Shown here one piece after another: positions 8,034 through 16,475 of a DNA stretch of 64,000 bases. The DNA comes from Terriglobia bacterium. GTDB lineage: Bacteria; Acidobacteriota; Terriglobia; Bryobacterales; Bryobacteraceae. The DNA lies in NCBI GenBank assembly GCA_020073305.1, contig JAIQFK010000024.1, positions 1-64,000 of the forward strand. Reading direction: 5' to 3'. The stretch's first letter is position 1; every line of letters begins with the position of its first letter. Position numbers and translations under genes: made by a program. Under the pieces are notes generated by a model. That model was not told where the DNA came from. It made no database searches and saw only the letters and a program-made list of their open reading frames with translations.

Positions 8034-10442
8034 TTAATTGCGCAGGGGCTTGCCCGTCTTCAGCATGTGCGCCATGCGTTCCTGTGTTTTCACATTGCCG
8101 CACAGGCTCAGGAACGCTTCGCGTTCCAGATCCAATAAGTACTGTTCAGAGACCAGTTGCTCACCCACCAGGCGGCCTCCAGCCAACACATAAGCCAGTT
8201 TTTCGCCGATCACCGCATCGTGATCGGTGATGAAGTGGCCTTGCTGGAAACTCCAAACGCCCAGCTTCAGCAGCGCGTACGCGGCGTCGCCCCCAACCTT
8301 GACGTCGGTGCGAGGAACACCCGGTACGTAGTGCGGCACCAGCTTTAGCGCCAGCGCCTTGGCGTCGGCGATCAGCCGTTCCGGATTCATTGAGATGGGA
8401 ACGCTGCGGTCGAGGAGCCCCAGGTTCTTGGCTTCCTCGGCGCTCATCGAAACCTTGGCCATGCCGATGAGCTCGAACACTTTTCGCGCGTCCTTCAACC
8501 GGAGCGTCAATTCCTTGCAGCCGCCGGCCGCCGGAATCAGGCCCACACCCAGCTCGACTTGTCCCATATAGAGTTCAGCCGAAGCCTGCGGAATCGTATG
8601 CAGCACAATCTCGCAGCCACCGCCCAGAGTCCGGCCAAATGGAGCCGAAACCACGGGTTTGGGGGCATATTTCAGGGCCATGTTGACTTGCTGGAAGCGA
8701 TTCACCGCTTCGTTTATCTCGTCCCATTCGCCCTCCTGCGCGGCAAGCAGGATCGGCACCAGGTTGGCGCCGACGCAGAAGGTTTCGCCTTCGTTGGCGA
8801 CGATCATCGCCTCGAAATTCCTCTTGGTCTCTTCGAGGCCCGCATACAGCATGCTGATGATGTCTTCGCCGATGGAGTTCATCTTGCTGTGGAACTCGAC
8901 GCACAACACGCCGTCGCCGACATCCACCAGCGATGCGCCGGCATTCTTCTTGACCACGCCGCGCGCGCGCTTGATGTCCGCCAGCACCAGGGTGCCGGGG
9001 CGGATGTCAATCGGCTTGTGCTCCATCTTGATGACGTCGAAGTACTGAGCATGCGGGCGGTCCCCTTCAGCCCAGCGATAGAGCGACGTCACTCCTTTGT
9101 CGACCATCTCCTGGATGTTCTTCGGCAGCACGCGGCCTTCTTTTTGCAACCGCCGCGCGATGTCCTGGAACCCGAGGGCATCCCAGAGTTCAAACGGCCC
9201 TAACTTGTGGCCATACCCCCAGCGGATGCCGCGATCAATATCCACGATGCGGTCGGAAATCTCGGGAATCATCTCCGCCGAATACAGGAAGTAGTCGCTG
9301 AACAGCTTCCAGAGAAAACGGCCGGCCCGATCGTCGGAGGAGATCAGAGCCTTGATGCGTTCCGGAACGTCCTCGATGACGTTGGCAGCCTCTACCGACG
9401 GGAACTTGGGCTTTTGCGTCGGATGGTATTCCATCGTTTTCAAGTCGAGGGCCCAGATTGACTTCTCTTCGCCCGTGACCACGCGCTTGTAGAAGCCCTG
9501 GCCGGTCTTCTCGCCCAGCCATTTCCGCTCGATCATCTGCTTTTCAAACGGCGGCAGCAGGAAGCGCTCGCTCCACTGGGTGCCCTTGTTGGCCTCAGCC
9601 AGATTGGGACTGACCTCACCCCACACGTCCAGGCCAACCAGGTCGAGCATTCGGAAGCTGGCGCTGTTCGGCAAGCCGATCAGGGGACCCGCAAGTGCGT
9701 CGGCTTCCTCTACGGTGTAACCGTCTTCCCAGGCGATTTTGCTAACGGTCGCGCCGAAGAAGCAGCCCACGCGATTGGCGATGAAGTTCGACGTGTCTTT
9801 ACACAGAACGACCCCTTTGCCAAGCCGGCGGTCGCCATATTCCTGAACGAATGACATCACCTCCGGATCGGTCTCCGCCCCGGGAATCACTTCCAGCAGG
9901 TGCAGGTATCGAGGTGGATTGAAGAAGTGCGTGCCAAGAAAGTTGCGGCGGAACGCAGGCGAGAAGCCTTCCGAGATCTTCGATAATGGAATTCCGCTAG
10001 TGGACGTGGAAAGAATGGTGCCCGGTTTTGCGACTGCTTCCACTTTGCTCCACAGGTCGCGCTTGATTTGCAGGTTCTCGGCAACCGTCTCGATGACCCA
10101 GTCGCAATCGGCGATGTCCTTGAGGTTATCGTCGTAATTGCCGGGCTTGACGAGCCGGATGGCATCCTCGGCGAAGAAAGCGCCGGGCTTTTGCTTCACC
10201 GCGGTTTGGATCGCTTTCACGGCCGTGGAAGAGCGGTTGGGTTCCTTAGGAGTGGTTCTGCTTAACAGCAACGAGGGTACCCCCGCGTTGGCAAAATGCG
10301 CGGCGATGCGCGTCCCCATTGTGCCGGCCCCGAGGATCGCGACGCGCCGAAGTGCTCTCAGCCCCGTTGGTTGAGCCAGATCAGCTCGTGGAATCTCCTC
10401 AGCCCGGCTGAGTTGGTCGATTGCATGTGCAGTTACCGCCAT
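8034..10442 (-). CDS. 3-hydroxyacyl-CoA dehydrogenase / enoyl-CoA hydratase fusion (FadN type)
   Basis: An 802-residue bifunctional beta-oxidation enzyme. The dehydrogenase comes first, with the NAD-binding motif GAGTMG at 38-43 and the substrate loop [19 protein letters not shown]. The crotonase domain is C-terminal (about 500-720) and carries the oxyanion-hole segment [10 protein letters not shown] and the catalytic glutamate contexts [10 protein letters not shown] and [12 protein letters not shown]. This order is the reverse of E. coli FadB/FadJ and matches Bacillus FadN-like proteins. It is the first gene of the minus-strand block and lies behind the promoter at 10747-10775. Confidence 0.94.
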   Translation of the reverse strand: MAVTAHAIDQLSRAEEIPRADLAQPTGLRALRRVAILGAGTMGTRIAAHFANAGVPSLLLSRTTPKEPNRSSTAVKAIQTAVKQKPGAFFAEDAIRLVKPGNYDDNLKDIADCDWVIETVAENLQIKRDLWSKVEAVAKPGTILSTSTSGIPLSKISEGFSPAFRRNFLGTHFFNPPRYLHLLEVIPGAETDPEVMSFVQEYGDRRLGKGVVLCKDTSNFIANRVGCFFGATVSKIAWEDGYTVEEADALAGPLIGLPNSASFRMLDLVGLDVWGEVSPNLAEANKGTQWSERFLLPPFEKQMIERKWLGEKTGQGFYKRVVTGEEKSIWALDLKTMEYHPTQKPKFPSVEAANVIEDVPERIKALISSDDRAGRFLWKLFSDYFLYSAEMIPEISDRIVDIDRGIRWGYGHKLGPFELWDALGFQDIARRLQKEGRVLPKNIQEMVDKGVTSLYRWAEGDRPHAQYFDVIKMEHKPIDIRPGTLVLADIKRARGVVKKNAGASLVDVGDGVLCVEFHSKMNSIGEDIISMLYAGLEETKRNFEAMIVANEGETFCVGANLVPILLAAQEGEWDEINEAVNRFQQVNMALKYAPKPVVSAPFGRTLGGGCEIVLHTIPQASAELYMGQVELGVGLIPAAGGCKELTLRLKDARKVFELIGMAKVSMSAEEAKNLGLLDRSVPISMNPERLIADAKALALKLVPHYVPGVPRTDVKVGGDAAYALLKLGVWSFQQGHFITDHDAVIGEKLAYVLAGGRLVGEQLVSEQYLLDLEREAFLSLCGNVKTQERMAHMLKTGKPLRN

Positions 10443-10746
10443 GACTAGTTGCCTTCCTTTCTGTTTCTATTGGTTTTTTTCAAGCTCAAAATCCGTGGCG
10501 CGGCTCACCCGCGCTCCAGGCACACCTACTGGCATGCCTCTGCTTCCGCAGTCTTTGCTGGGTCTCGATGTTTCGCGCTAGTCCTGGAGGCGGGTTGATG
10601 ACCGACAGGTGCAGCCCACTGCAGCGTGACGCGGTATCAAAACCGTGCAGTGGCGCTTATCAAAGGTCTTCCGTTCCCCCGTCAGAAGGAAAGTCACTTC
10701 CACGTCGAGGTCCAAAACTTCTCTCGGTGAGATTTCCTTAAGATAA

Positions 10747-10775
10747 AGGATAATCTTATCCGATATTCCTGTCAA
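10747..10775 (-). promoter_or_regulatory. Sigma-70-like promoter for the fatty-acid degradation block
   Basis: On the minus strand a perfect -35 box TTGACA (10775-10770) is followed after exactly 17 bases by TATCCT (10752-10747). It points towards the gene starting at 10442. The match at -35 and the ideal spacing make it the best promoter seen in the window, although the -10 box is only four of six. Confidence 0.6.
10748..10761. promoter_or_regulatory. Palindrome overlapping the -10 box, possible operator
   Basis: GGATAATCTTATCC has 6-base perfect arms (GGATAA / TTATCC) around a 2-base centre and covers the -10 box of the minus-strand promoter. A repressor bound here would block the fatty-acid operon. 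No regulator gene is adjacent, so the cognate protein is unknown. Confidence 0.45.
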
Positions 10776-10797
10776 TCCAAATCCGGCGGTTTATACT
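10769..10797 (+). promoter_or_regulatory. Candidate promoter for the gene at 10815
   Basis: TATACT (10792-10797) is preceded at 17 bases by CTGTCA (10769-10774), which shares its bases with the divergent -35 box. The leader before the ATG would be only about 11 bases, so either the transcript is nearly leaderless or the true start of transcription lies elsewhere. Confidence 0.3.
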
Positions 10798-10814
10798 GAG
10801 ATTTCTCGACTTCA

Positions 10815-11585
10815 ATGGCACAGGCGGCCGAACCCGTTCAGTTGCACCAGGACACGCTGGGAGCCTATCTCGAGTATGTCCGCGAGACCGAGGCTCAGAT
10901 GGAACGAAGCATGCAAGGCGATGGCCCGTTTCTGTGGTCTGACGCCTCTCCGGAGCGGACCCGGCAACTCGGCCAGGGAGAGGCTATCGCGCAGCTCTGG
11001 TCTGGGAAGCGGCCGGTCCACGTGCCGGCTGGCCTGATCCACGACTGGATCGGAGCCATCCGTATTCCCAACGCCACCCTCGACGAAACCCTCGCCACCA
11101 TCCAGAATTACGACAATCACAAGAACATCTATAAGTCCGAGGTGATCGACTCAAAGTTGATCCGTCGCCACGGCAATGATTTCGAGATTTATCTGCGCCT
11201 CCTCAAGAAGAAAATCATTACCGTGGTCCTGGACACCGATCATGAGGTGCATTACGCGTCTTTGGATTCCACGCGGTGGTCCTGCCGCTCCTACACGACA
11301 CGGATTGCAGAGGTGGAAGATGCCGGCAAGTCTACCGAACGGGTGCTTCCGCCTGACACCGGCTACGGGTTCCTGTGGCGTCTCTACTCCTATTGGCGAT
11401 TCCGGGCAGGGGATGCCGGCGTCGATGTGGAATGCCGTTCCCTTTCGCTCACGCGCGATGTGCCCAAAGGACTTGGATGGATGATTGAACCGATCATCCA
11501 GAAGCTGCCGAGGGAATCGCTGATCCACATCCTGCACGCTACGCGCCAGGCACTGACTTCGCATGGACTTGCAGGCGGGTACTAG
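10815..11585 (+). CDS. SRPBCC/START-like protein, first gene of the NRPS locus
   Basis: A 256-residue cytosolic protein without signal peptide or membrane segment. From about residue 80 it reads like a helix-grip (SRPBCC) fold: HDWIGAIRIPNATLDETLA, then strand-rich sequence to the C-terminal helix region with ECRSLSLTRDVPKGLGWMI and PRESLIHILHATRQAL. The first 70 residues are helical and less conserved-looking. Members of this fold bind hydrophobic ligands or catalyse cyclisations. It lies 118 bases upstream of the carbamoyltransferase and in the same direction, but I cannot tell whether it takes part in the same pathway. Confidence 0.65.
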   Translation: MAQAAEPVQLHQDTLGAYLEYVRETEAQMERSMQGDGPFLWSDASPERTRQLGQGEAIAQLWSGKRPVHVPAGLIHDWIGAIRIPNATLDETLATIQNYDNHKNIYKSEVIDSKLIRRHGNDFEIYLRLLKKKIITVVLDTDHEVHYASLDSTRWSCRSYTTRIAEVEDAGKSTERVLPPDTGYGFLWRLYSYWRFRAGDAGVDVECRSLSLTRDVPKGLGWMIEPIIQKLPRESLIHILHATRQALTSHGLAGGY

Positions 11586-11607
11586 TACGGGTGGATGGTA
11601 AGCAATC

Positions 11608-11634
11608 CTACACATTGCAACCGGAGTTGTGTAG
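11608..11634. promoter_or_regulatory. Inverted repeat upstream of the carbamoyltransferase
   Basis: CTACACA (11608-11614) and TGTGTAG (11628-11634) form perfect 7-base arms separated by 13 bases, about 70 bases before the carbamoyltransferase start. The spacing fits a dimeric regulator site. Function is inferred only from symmetry and position. Confidence 0.35.
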
Positions 11635-11703
11635 ACTGAACAACAAGTACCCTAACCCAGGGGTAAGGAAGGACTTCGAGGTTTTCACCTCCAATGCGCC
11701 CGG

Positions 11704-13482
11704 ATGAACATCCTTGGAATCAGTGGCCTGGAAAAAGCAATTCGGTTCAAGAAGTCTCAATGGCCCGGCCTTGAGGACCGGGAGTACCGCATCTCCCAAG
11801 GCCACGATTCCGCTGCCGCACTGGTCGTTGATGGAAGGATAGTCGCGGCCGCAGCCGAAGAGCGGTTCAGCCGCAAGAAACACACCGGGGATTTTCCAGT
11901 TTGTGCCATCTCCCGCTGCCTGTCTGAGGCAGGGCTTTCCCTGGGTGACGTGGACGAGATCGCCCATGGGTTCGACTACGCCCCGTACCGGGAGCTTTAC
12001 TCGCTCGATCCGATTACGGCGAAATTGTACGACGAAGTCTTCGCCAAAGACGTCCTGCTGGCTCAAGTCAAACGATGCCTGCCTGCCTTCCCGGCGGAAC
12101 GGGTCCACCAGGTGGGCCATCATCTGTCGCACGCGGCGAGCGCCTTTTTCACTTCCGGTTGGGACGAGTGCCTGGTGATCATCCTGGATGCCATGGGCGA
12201 GGTCCAGAGCACATCCGTGTACCAAGGGCGCCAAGGCTCCCTGCGCAGCCTCTGTGAGATCTCCGCCAACGATTCCATTGGCATTCTGTACTCGCTGGTG
12301 ACGCTTCATCTGGGTTTCGATTTCAACGCCGACGAGTACAAAATCATGGGCTTAGCCCCTTACGGGAATCCCGAGCGCTTCCGGCCATTTTTCGAACGAG
12401 AGGTGCAACTGCGCAAAAACGGCACGATGCGAATTCCAATGCTGGGGTTGAACCGGACGAGAGATGAGCGCGAGAACTACCTTCTGACACGGAAATACCT
12501 CGATGAAAACCTGATCGGGCGCCGCCACCCCGAGGACGAGATCACCGAGGTACATCGCGATGTCGCCGCCGCCCTGCAGGAGGCTCTGGAACGGTGCGTG
12601 ATGCATGTGTGCACCTCATTCGCCCAGACCACGGGATTGCGCCGGCTGGCTCTGGCCGGTGGTGTGACACTGAACTGCACGGCCAATGGCAAACTGCTCC
12701 GATCGGGCCAGTTCGATGAGATCTATGTGCAACCCGCGGCGGGAGACGATGGCTCCGCGCTGGGAGCGGCGCTCTACCGCGCATCCCTAGCCGGGGAATG
12801 CAGAAATGAACGATTGCCCGTGCCGTTCTTCGGTCCGTCTCAACCCATGACGGCAGTCGAGACCGCGCTCGTGGAATTCGAGGACCGGATCGCGGTGAAG
12901 CGGTTTGACACTCTGGAGGAGACCTGCGCCGAGGCGGCGGGCCTGATTGCTGACGGCCGGGTGGTCGCATGGCATCGGGGGCGAATGGAGTTTGGTCCCC
13001 GCGCACTGGGCAACCGAAGCATCCTGGCGGATCCGGGCCATCCGGAGATGCGCGACCGAATCAATGCGATGGTGAAAAAGCGAGAGGCTTTTCGCCCTTT
13101 CGCCCCCGCCGTGTCGATCGAGCAGGCGCATGTCTGGTTTGATCTCCCGGCGGGTGCCAACTTGCCGTACATGATCATGACGGTGGACGTCCGAGAGCGT
13201 TATCGCCCAGCATTGCCGGCCATAACACATGTCAACGGGTCTGCAAGGGTGCAGACGGTCTCCGCAGACGATAACGAAGCGTTCCACAAACTTCTGCAAG
13301 CGGTAGGCAGGAGCACCGGCAAAGAGATGGTGCTCAACACGAGCTTCAATGTGAAGGGCCAGCCCATTGTCAATACGCCACGAGAAGCGATCGAGACCTT
13401 TCTCGGCACCGGGATCGACTGTTTGTTTGTGGAGGACATCCTGATTACGCGCGGCCAGGCAGACAAGGGCAGCAGACAATGA
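11704..13482 (+). CDS. Carbamoyltransferase (NodU/CmcH family)
   Basis: A 592-residue O-carbamoyltransferase expected to make carbamoyl-AMP from carbamoyl phosphate and ATP and transfer the carbamoyl group to a hydroxyl. The N-terminal Kae1-like domain includes SQGHDSAAALVVDG, the metal-binding HHLSHAASAF motif (about 139-148) and the ALAGGVTLNCTANGKLL segment. The C-terminal domain has the EFGPRALGNRSILADP signature and NTSFNVKGQPIVNTPREAI. All are intact. Its stop overlaps the NRPS start (ATGA, 13479-13482), so the two proteins are made together. The natural substrate is probably the NRPS product or an intermediate. Confidence 0.92.
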   Translation: MNILGISGLEKAIRFKKSQWPGLEDREYRISQGHDSAAALVVDGRIVAAAAEERFSRKKHTGDFPVCAISRCLSEAGLSLGDVDEIAHGFDYAPYRELYSLDPITAKLYDEVFAKDVLLAQVKRCLPAFPAERVHQVGHHLSHAASAFFTSGWDECLVIILDAMGEVQSTSVYQGRQGSLRSLCEISANDSIGILYSLVTLHLGFDFNADEYKIMGLAPYGNPERFRPFFEREVQLRKNGTMRIPMLGLNRTRDERENYLLTRKYLDENLIGRRHPEDEITEVHRDVAAALQEALERCVMHVCTSFAQTTGLRRLALAGGVTLNCTANGKLLRSGQFDEIYVQPAAGDDGSALGAALYRASLAGECRNERLPVPFFGPSQPMTAVETALVEFEDRIAVKRFDTLEETCAEAAGLIADGRVVAWHRGRMEFGPRALGNRSILADPGHPEMRDRINAMVKKREAFRPFAPAVSIEQAHVWFDLPAGANLPYMIMTVDVRERYRPALPAITHVNGSARVQTVSADDNEAFHKLLQAVGRSTGKEMVLNTSFNVKGQPIVNTPREAIETFLGTGIDCLFVEDILITRGQADKGSRQ

Positions 13483-16475
13483 GTGGGTGTGATATGCCTA
13501 ACGCGGGGCTCGACACCCGGGTTCCGTACGACGCGGACCGCTGCATCCACCAACTGTTTGAGGAGCAAGTGGCACGCACTCCCGACACGGTGGCGGTGAT
13601 CTTTCGGAACGACCCTCTGACCTATCGCGAACTCGACGCCCGCGCCAACCAGCTTGCACGCCGACTTCAACAACTTGGGGTAGGTCCCGGCTCGTTGGTC
13701 GGAATCTGTTTGGAACGCTCGTTGGAAATGATGGTGGGGTTACTCGCCATCCTGAAGGCGGGTGGAGCGTACCTGCCTCTCGATCCTTCTTACCCGCGCG
13801 AACGGCTGGCCTTCATGCTGGAAGACGCGCAGGTGCCTGTGGTTCTGACACGGAGCCGTCTGGCAGGCTCTCTACCCGAGCATGCGGCGCAGGTGGTCGC
13901 GGTGGACGCGGACTGGCCCGCGATCGCGCAACTCAGCCCGGAACGCCCCACCAGCGGCGCGCGCTCCGAGAATCTCGCCTATGTCATCTACACTTCCGGG
14001 TCCACCGGAAAGCCCAAAGGCGTGATGGTGACTCACCGCAACGTGGTCAACTTTTTCGCTGGAATGGACCAGAGAATCGGACCTCAACCCGGCGTCTGGC
14101 TCGCCGTGACCAGCATTTCGTTCGACATTTCGGTATTGGAATTGTTCTGGACGCTGGCTCGCGGGTTCAAGGTGGTCCTTCAGGAAGATGAGGCCATTGG
14201 CGCCGTGTGGCGTGTTCCCAGCGCGCCAACGGCAAAAAAGACGATCGAGTTCAGCTTGTTTTATTTCGCCGGTGATGAGCGTCAGAACGGCGGCAAGTAC
14301 CAACTGCTGACCGAGGGGGCCCGCTTCGCGGATCAAAACGGCTTCACGGCGGTGTGGACTCCGGAGCGGCACTTTCACGCTTTTGGAGGGCTTTTCCCAA
14401 ATCCGTCGGTTACCAGCGCCGCGCTTGCCATGATCACCCAACATGTACAGATCCGGGCGGGTAGCATCGTGCTGCCGCTACACGACCCGCTTCGCGTGGC
14501 CGAAGAGTGGTCGGTGGTGGACAACCTATCGCACGGACGGGTGGGTGTTTCCTTCGCGTCCGGATGGCATGATCGGGATTTTGTCTTTGCGCCTCACCAT
14601 TACGCCGAGCGCAAGAAGGTCATGTTCCGCGAAATCGAAACGGTACGCGCCCTTTGGCGGGGCGAGGCCATCCAGCGCCAGCGAGGCGGTGGCGAGAATA
14701 CAAGCGTTTCCATCCTGCCGCGCCCGGTCCAGCCCGAACTGCCGGTCTGGGTGACCGCCGGCGGCGATCCGGAAACGTTTCGCCTGGCCGGCGAATCACG
14801 TTCTAACCTCCTCACTCACCTGCTCGGGCAGAGCATGGAAGAGCTGGCGGCGAAGATTGCCGTTTATCGGAAAGCCTGGTCAGGCGAAGGGCAGGGCCAC
14901 GTAACCCTGATGCTGCACACGTACGTGGGGAACACGCCGGAAGAGGTCGCCGAGAAAGTCCGAGGACCGTTCTGCGAGTATCTGAAAACCTCGGTAGACC
15001 TCATGAAGCAAGTTGCCAAGGGCCTCGGAGTCGAGTTTGCGTCCGGCAATCTGACGCCCGCGGATCTGGAGTCGCTGATCGATCACGCCTTTCACCGTTA
15101 TTTTGAAACGAGCGGCCTGTTCGGAACGCCGGACACGTGCCTGGCACTGGTCGAGCGGCTGAAGGCCATGGGCGTGGATGAAGTGGCATGCCTGATTGAC
15201 TTCGGGATTGAGCCTGAGGCCGTGCTGGCGAGCCTGGAGAACCTGCGTTTATTGATGGAAAGAGCGAACCACGAGCAAGCTGACCGCTCCGATTTCTCCA
15301 TTCCGGAACAGATTGTGGCCCATGGCATATCGCACTTGCAGTGCACGCCGTCCCGGGTCAGGATGCTGCTGATGACGCCCGAGGGGCCGCGGGCCGTTGG
15401 TTCCCTACGCAAGCTCATGGTCGGCGGGGAAGCGCTGCCGCAGTCGCTGGCGGAGCAACTTCACGCGCTTCCCGTCGGCGAGATTTTCAATATGTACGGC
15501 CCGACCGAGACGACCATCTGGTCGACAACGCACCGGCTGGTGAAAGGGGAAAACCCCGTCCCCATTGGCCGCCCCATCGCCAATACCTCGGTCTACGTTC
15601 TGGATGAGAGTCTTTCGCCGGTTCCCACGGGTGAAGCAGGCGAGCTGTTTTTGGGCGGAGACGGCGTTGTCGCGGGATATCTCAACCGGCCCGAACTGAC
15701 CGCGGAGAAGTTCATCGCAAACCCATTCTCTTCCGAAGCCGGCTCGCGTCTGTACCGGACCGGAGACCTGGTGCGGTTCTCGCGGGCGGGCGTAATCGAG
15801 TTCCTGGGCCGCGTCGATCACCAGGTGAAGATACGGGGCTTTCGCATCGAGCCCGGCGAGATTGAAGCCGTGCTGGACCAGCATCCGCACGTGCGTCAGG
15901 CTATCGTCAGTTCTACCGAGGATTCCGAGGGCACCCGGAGCCTGGTGGCCTACGTCCAATCCGGCGAGGCGAAGGCGCCAACGGTGCGCGAACTCCGCCG
16001 CTTCGTGGGGACGAAACTGCCCGCCCACATGGTGCCTTCGACTTTCGTCTTTCTAGAAAGCTTTCCGTTGACTCCCAATGGGAAGATCGACCGGCGCATG
16101 CTGCCGAAACCGGGGGTGTCACAACGCCAGGCGTGCGCCGCCGCAGCGCCCAGCGCCCTGGAGGAAAAGCTGTCGGCCATCTGGGCAGACGTTCTTCGGG
16201 TGGAAAGGGTCGGGGTCCGCGACAATTTCTTTGACTTGGGCGGACATTCGCTGTCCGCTGTCCAGATGACTTTCCTCGTCCGGCGCGCATTCGCCGTCGA
16301 GCTTCCTCTGCAGGCGGTGTTTGACTTTCCAACCGTCTCCGGACTCGCCGCCGAACTCGAAGCGAGGATCACCCAACCAGGCGCCAGCTTCGGACCCCAG
16401 CCTGCGATCACGCCGGCAGCCAACCGCCGCAAAAAAATAACGGCGCCCGAAGGTGGAGCCAAGCTCAGTGCATGA
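13479..16475 (+). CDS. NRPS: adenylation domain interrupted by a luciferase-like monooxygenase, plus carrier domain
   Basis: 998 residues. The adenylation domain starts at about residue 20 with core A3 YTSGSTGKPKG (171-181) and A4 FDISVLELF (215-223). A flavin-dependent luciferase-like monooxygenase of about 345 residues (253-599) is then inserted. Adenylation resumes with A5 NMYGPTETT (671-679), A7 YRTGDL (759-764), A8 (777-796) and A10 NGKIDRR (867-873). A carrier domain follows with LGGHSLS, phosphopantetheine site S924. The specificity residues read off by alignment to GrsA are D216, I217, L220, Q621, M647, G649, M672, I680, W681 and K869, close to the glycine code. There is no condensation domain, so this is an initiation module. 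MtaG of myxothiazol biosynthesis has a comparable glycine A domain with embedded monooxygenase. Confidence 0.93.
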   Translation: MSGCDMPNAGLDTRVPYDADRCIHQLFEEQVARTPDTVAVIFRNDPLTYRELDARANQLARRLQQLGVGPGSLVGICLERSLEMMVGLLAILKAGGAYLPLDPSYPRERLAFMLEDAQVPVVLTRSRLAGSLPEHAAQVVAVDADWPAIAQLSPERPTSGARSENLAYVIYTSGSTGKPKGVMVTHRNVVNFFAGMDQRIGPQPGVWLAVTSISFDISVLELFWTLARGFKVVLQEDEAIGAVWRVPSAPTAKKTIEFSLFYFAGDERQNGGKYQLLTEGARFADQNGFTAVWTPERHFHAFGGLFPNPSVTSAALAMITQHVQIRAGSIVLPLHDPLRVAEEWSVVDNLSHGRVGVSFASGWHDRDFVFAPHHYAERKKVMFREIETVRALWRGEAIQRQRGGGENTSVSILPRPVQPELPVWVTAGGDPETFRLAGESRSNLLTHLLGQSMEELAAKIAVYRKAWSGEGQGHVTLMLHTYVGNTPEEVAEKVRGPFCEYLKTSVDLMKQVAKGLGVEFASGNLTPADLESLIDHAFHRYFETSGLFGTPDTCLALVERLKAMGVDEVACLIDFGIEPEAVLASLENLRLLMERANHEQADRSDFSIPEQIVAHGISHLQCTPSRVRMLLMTPEGPRAVGSLRKLMVGGEALPQSLAEQLHALPVGEIFNMYGPTETTIWSTTHRLVKGENPVPIGRPIANTSVYVLDESLSPVPTGEAGELFLGGDGVVAGYLNRPELTAEKFIANPFSSEAGSRLYRTGDLVRFSRAGVIEFLGRVDHQVKIRGFRIEPGEIEAVLDQHPHVRQAIVSSTEDSEGTRSLVAYVQSGEAKAPTVRELRRFVGTKLPAHMVPSTFVFLESFPLTPNGKIDRRMLPKPGVSQRQACAAAAPSALEEKLSAIWADVLRVERVGVRDNFFDLGGHSLSAVQMTFLVRRAFAVELPLQAVFDFPTVSGLAAELEARITQPGASFGPQPAITPAANRRKKITAPEGGAKLSA

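Larger units (their letters stand above)
10443..10814. other. Divergent control region between the fatty-acid block and the NRPS locus
   Basis: 372 bases without a convincing gene. The part next to the fatty-acid genes looks like an unstructured leader. The part near 10740-10800 is AT-rich and contains back-to-back promoter candidates with a palindrome over one of them. A 65-codon minus-strand frame (10578-10775) overlaps the promoter and was not accepted. Confidence 0.6.

Noticed and set aside
10578-10775. 65-codon minus-strand frame in the divergent control region
   Set aside because: Its TTG start coincides with the TTGACA box of a good promoter and it has no ribosome-binding site.
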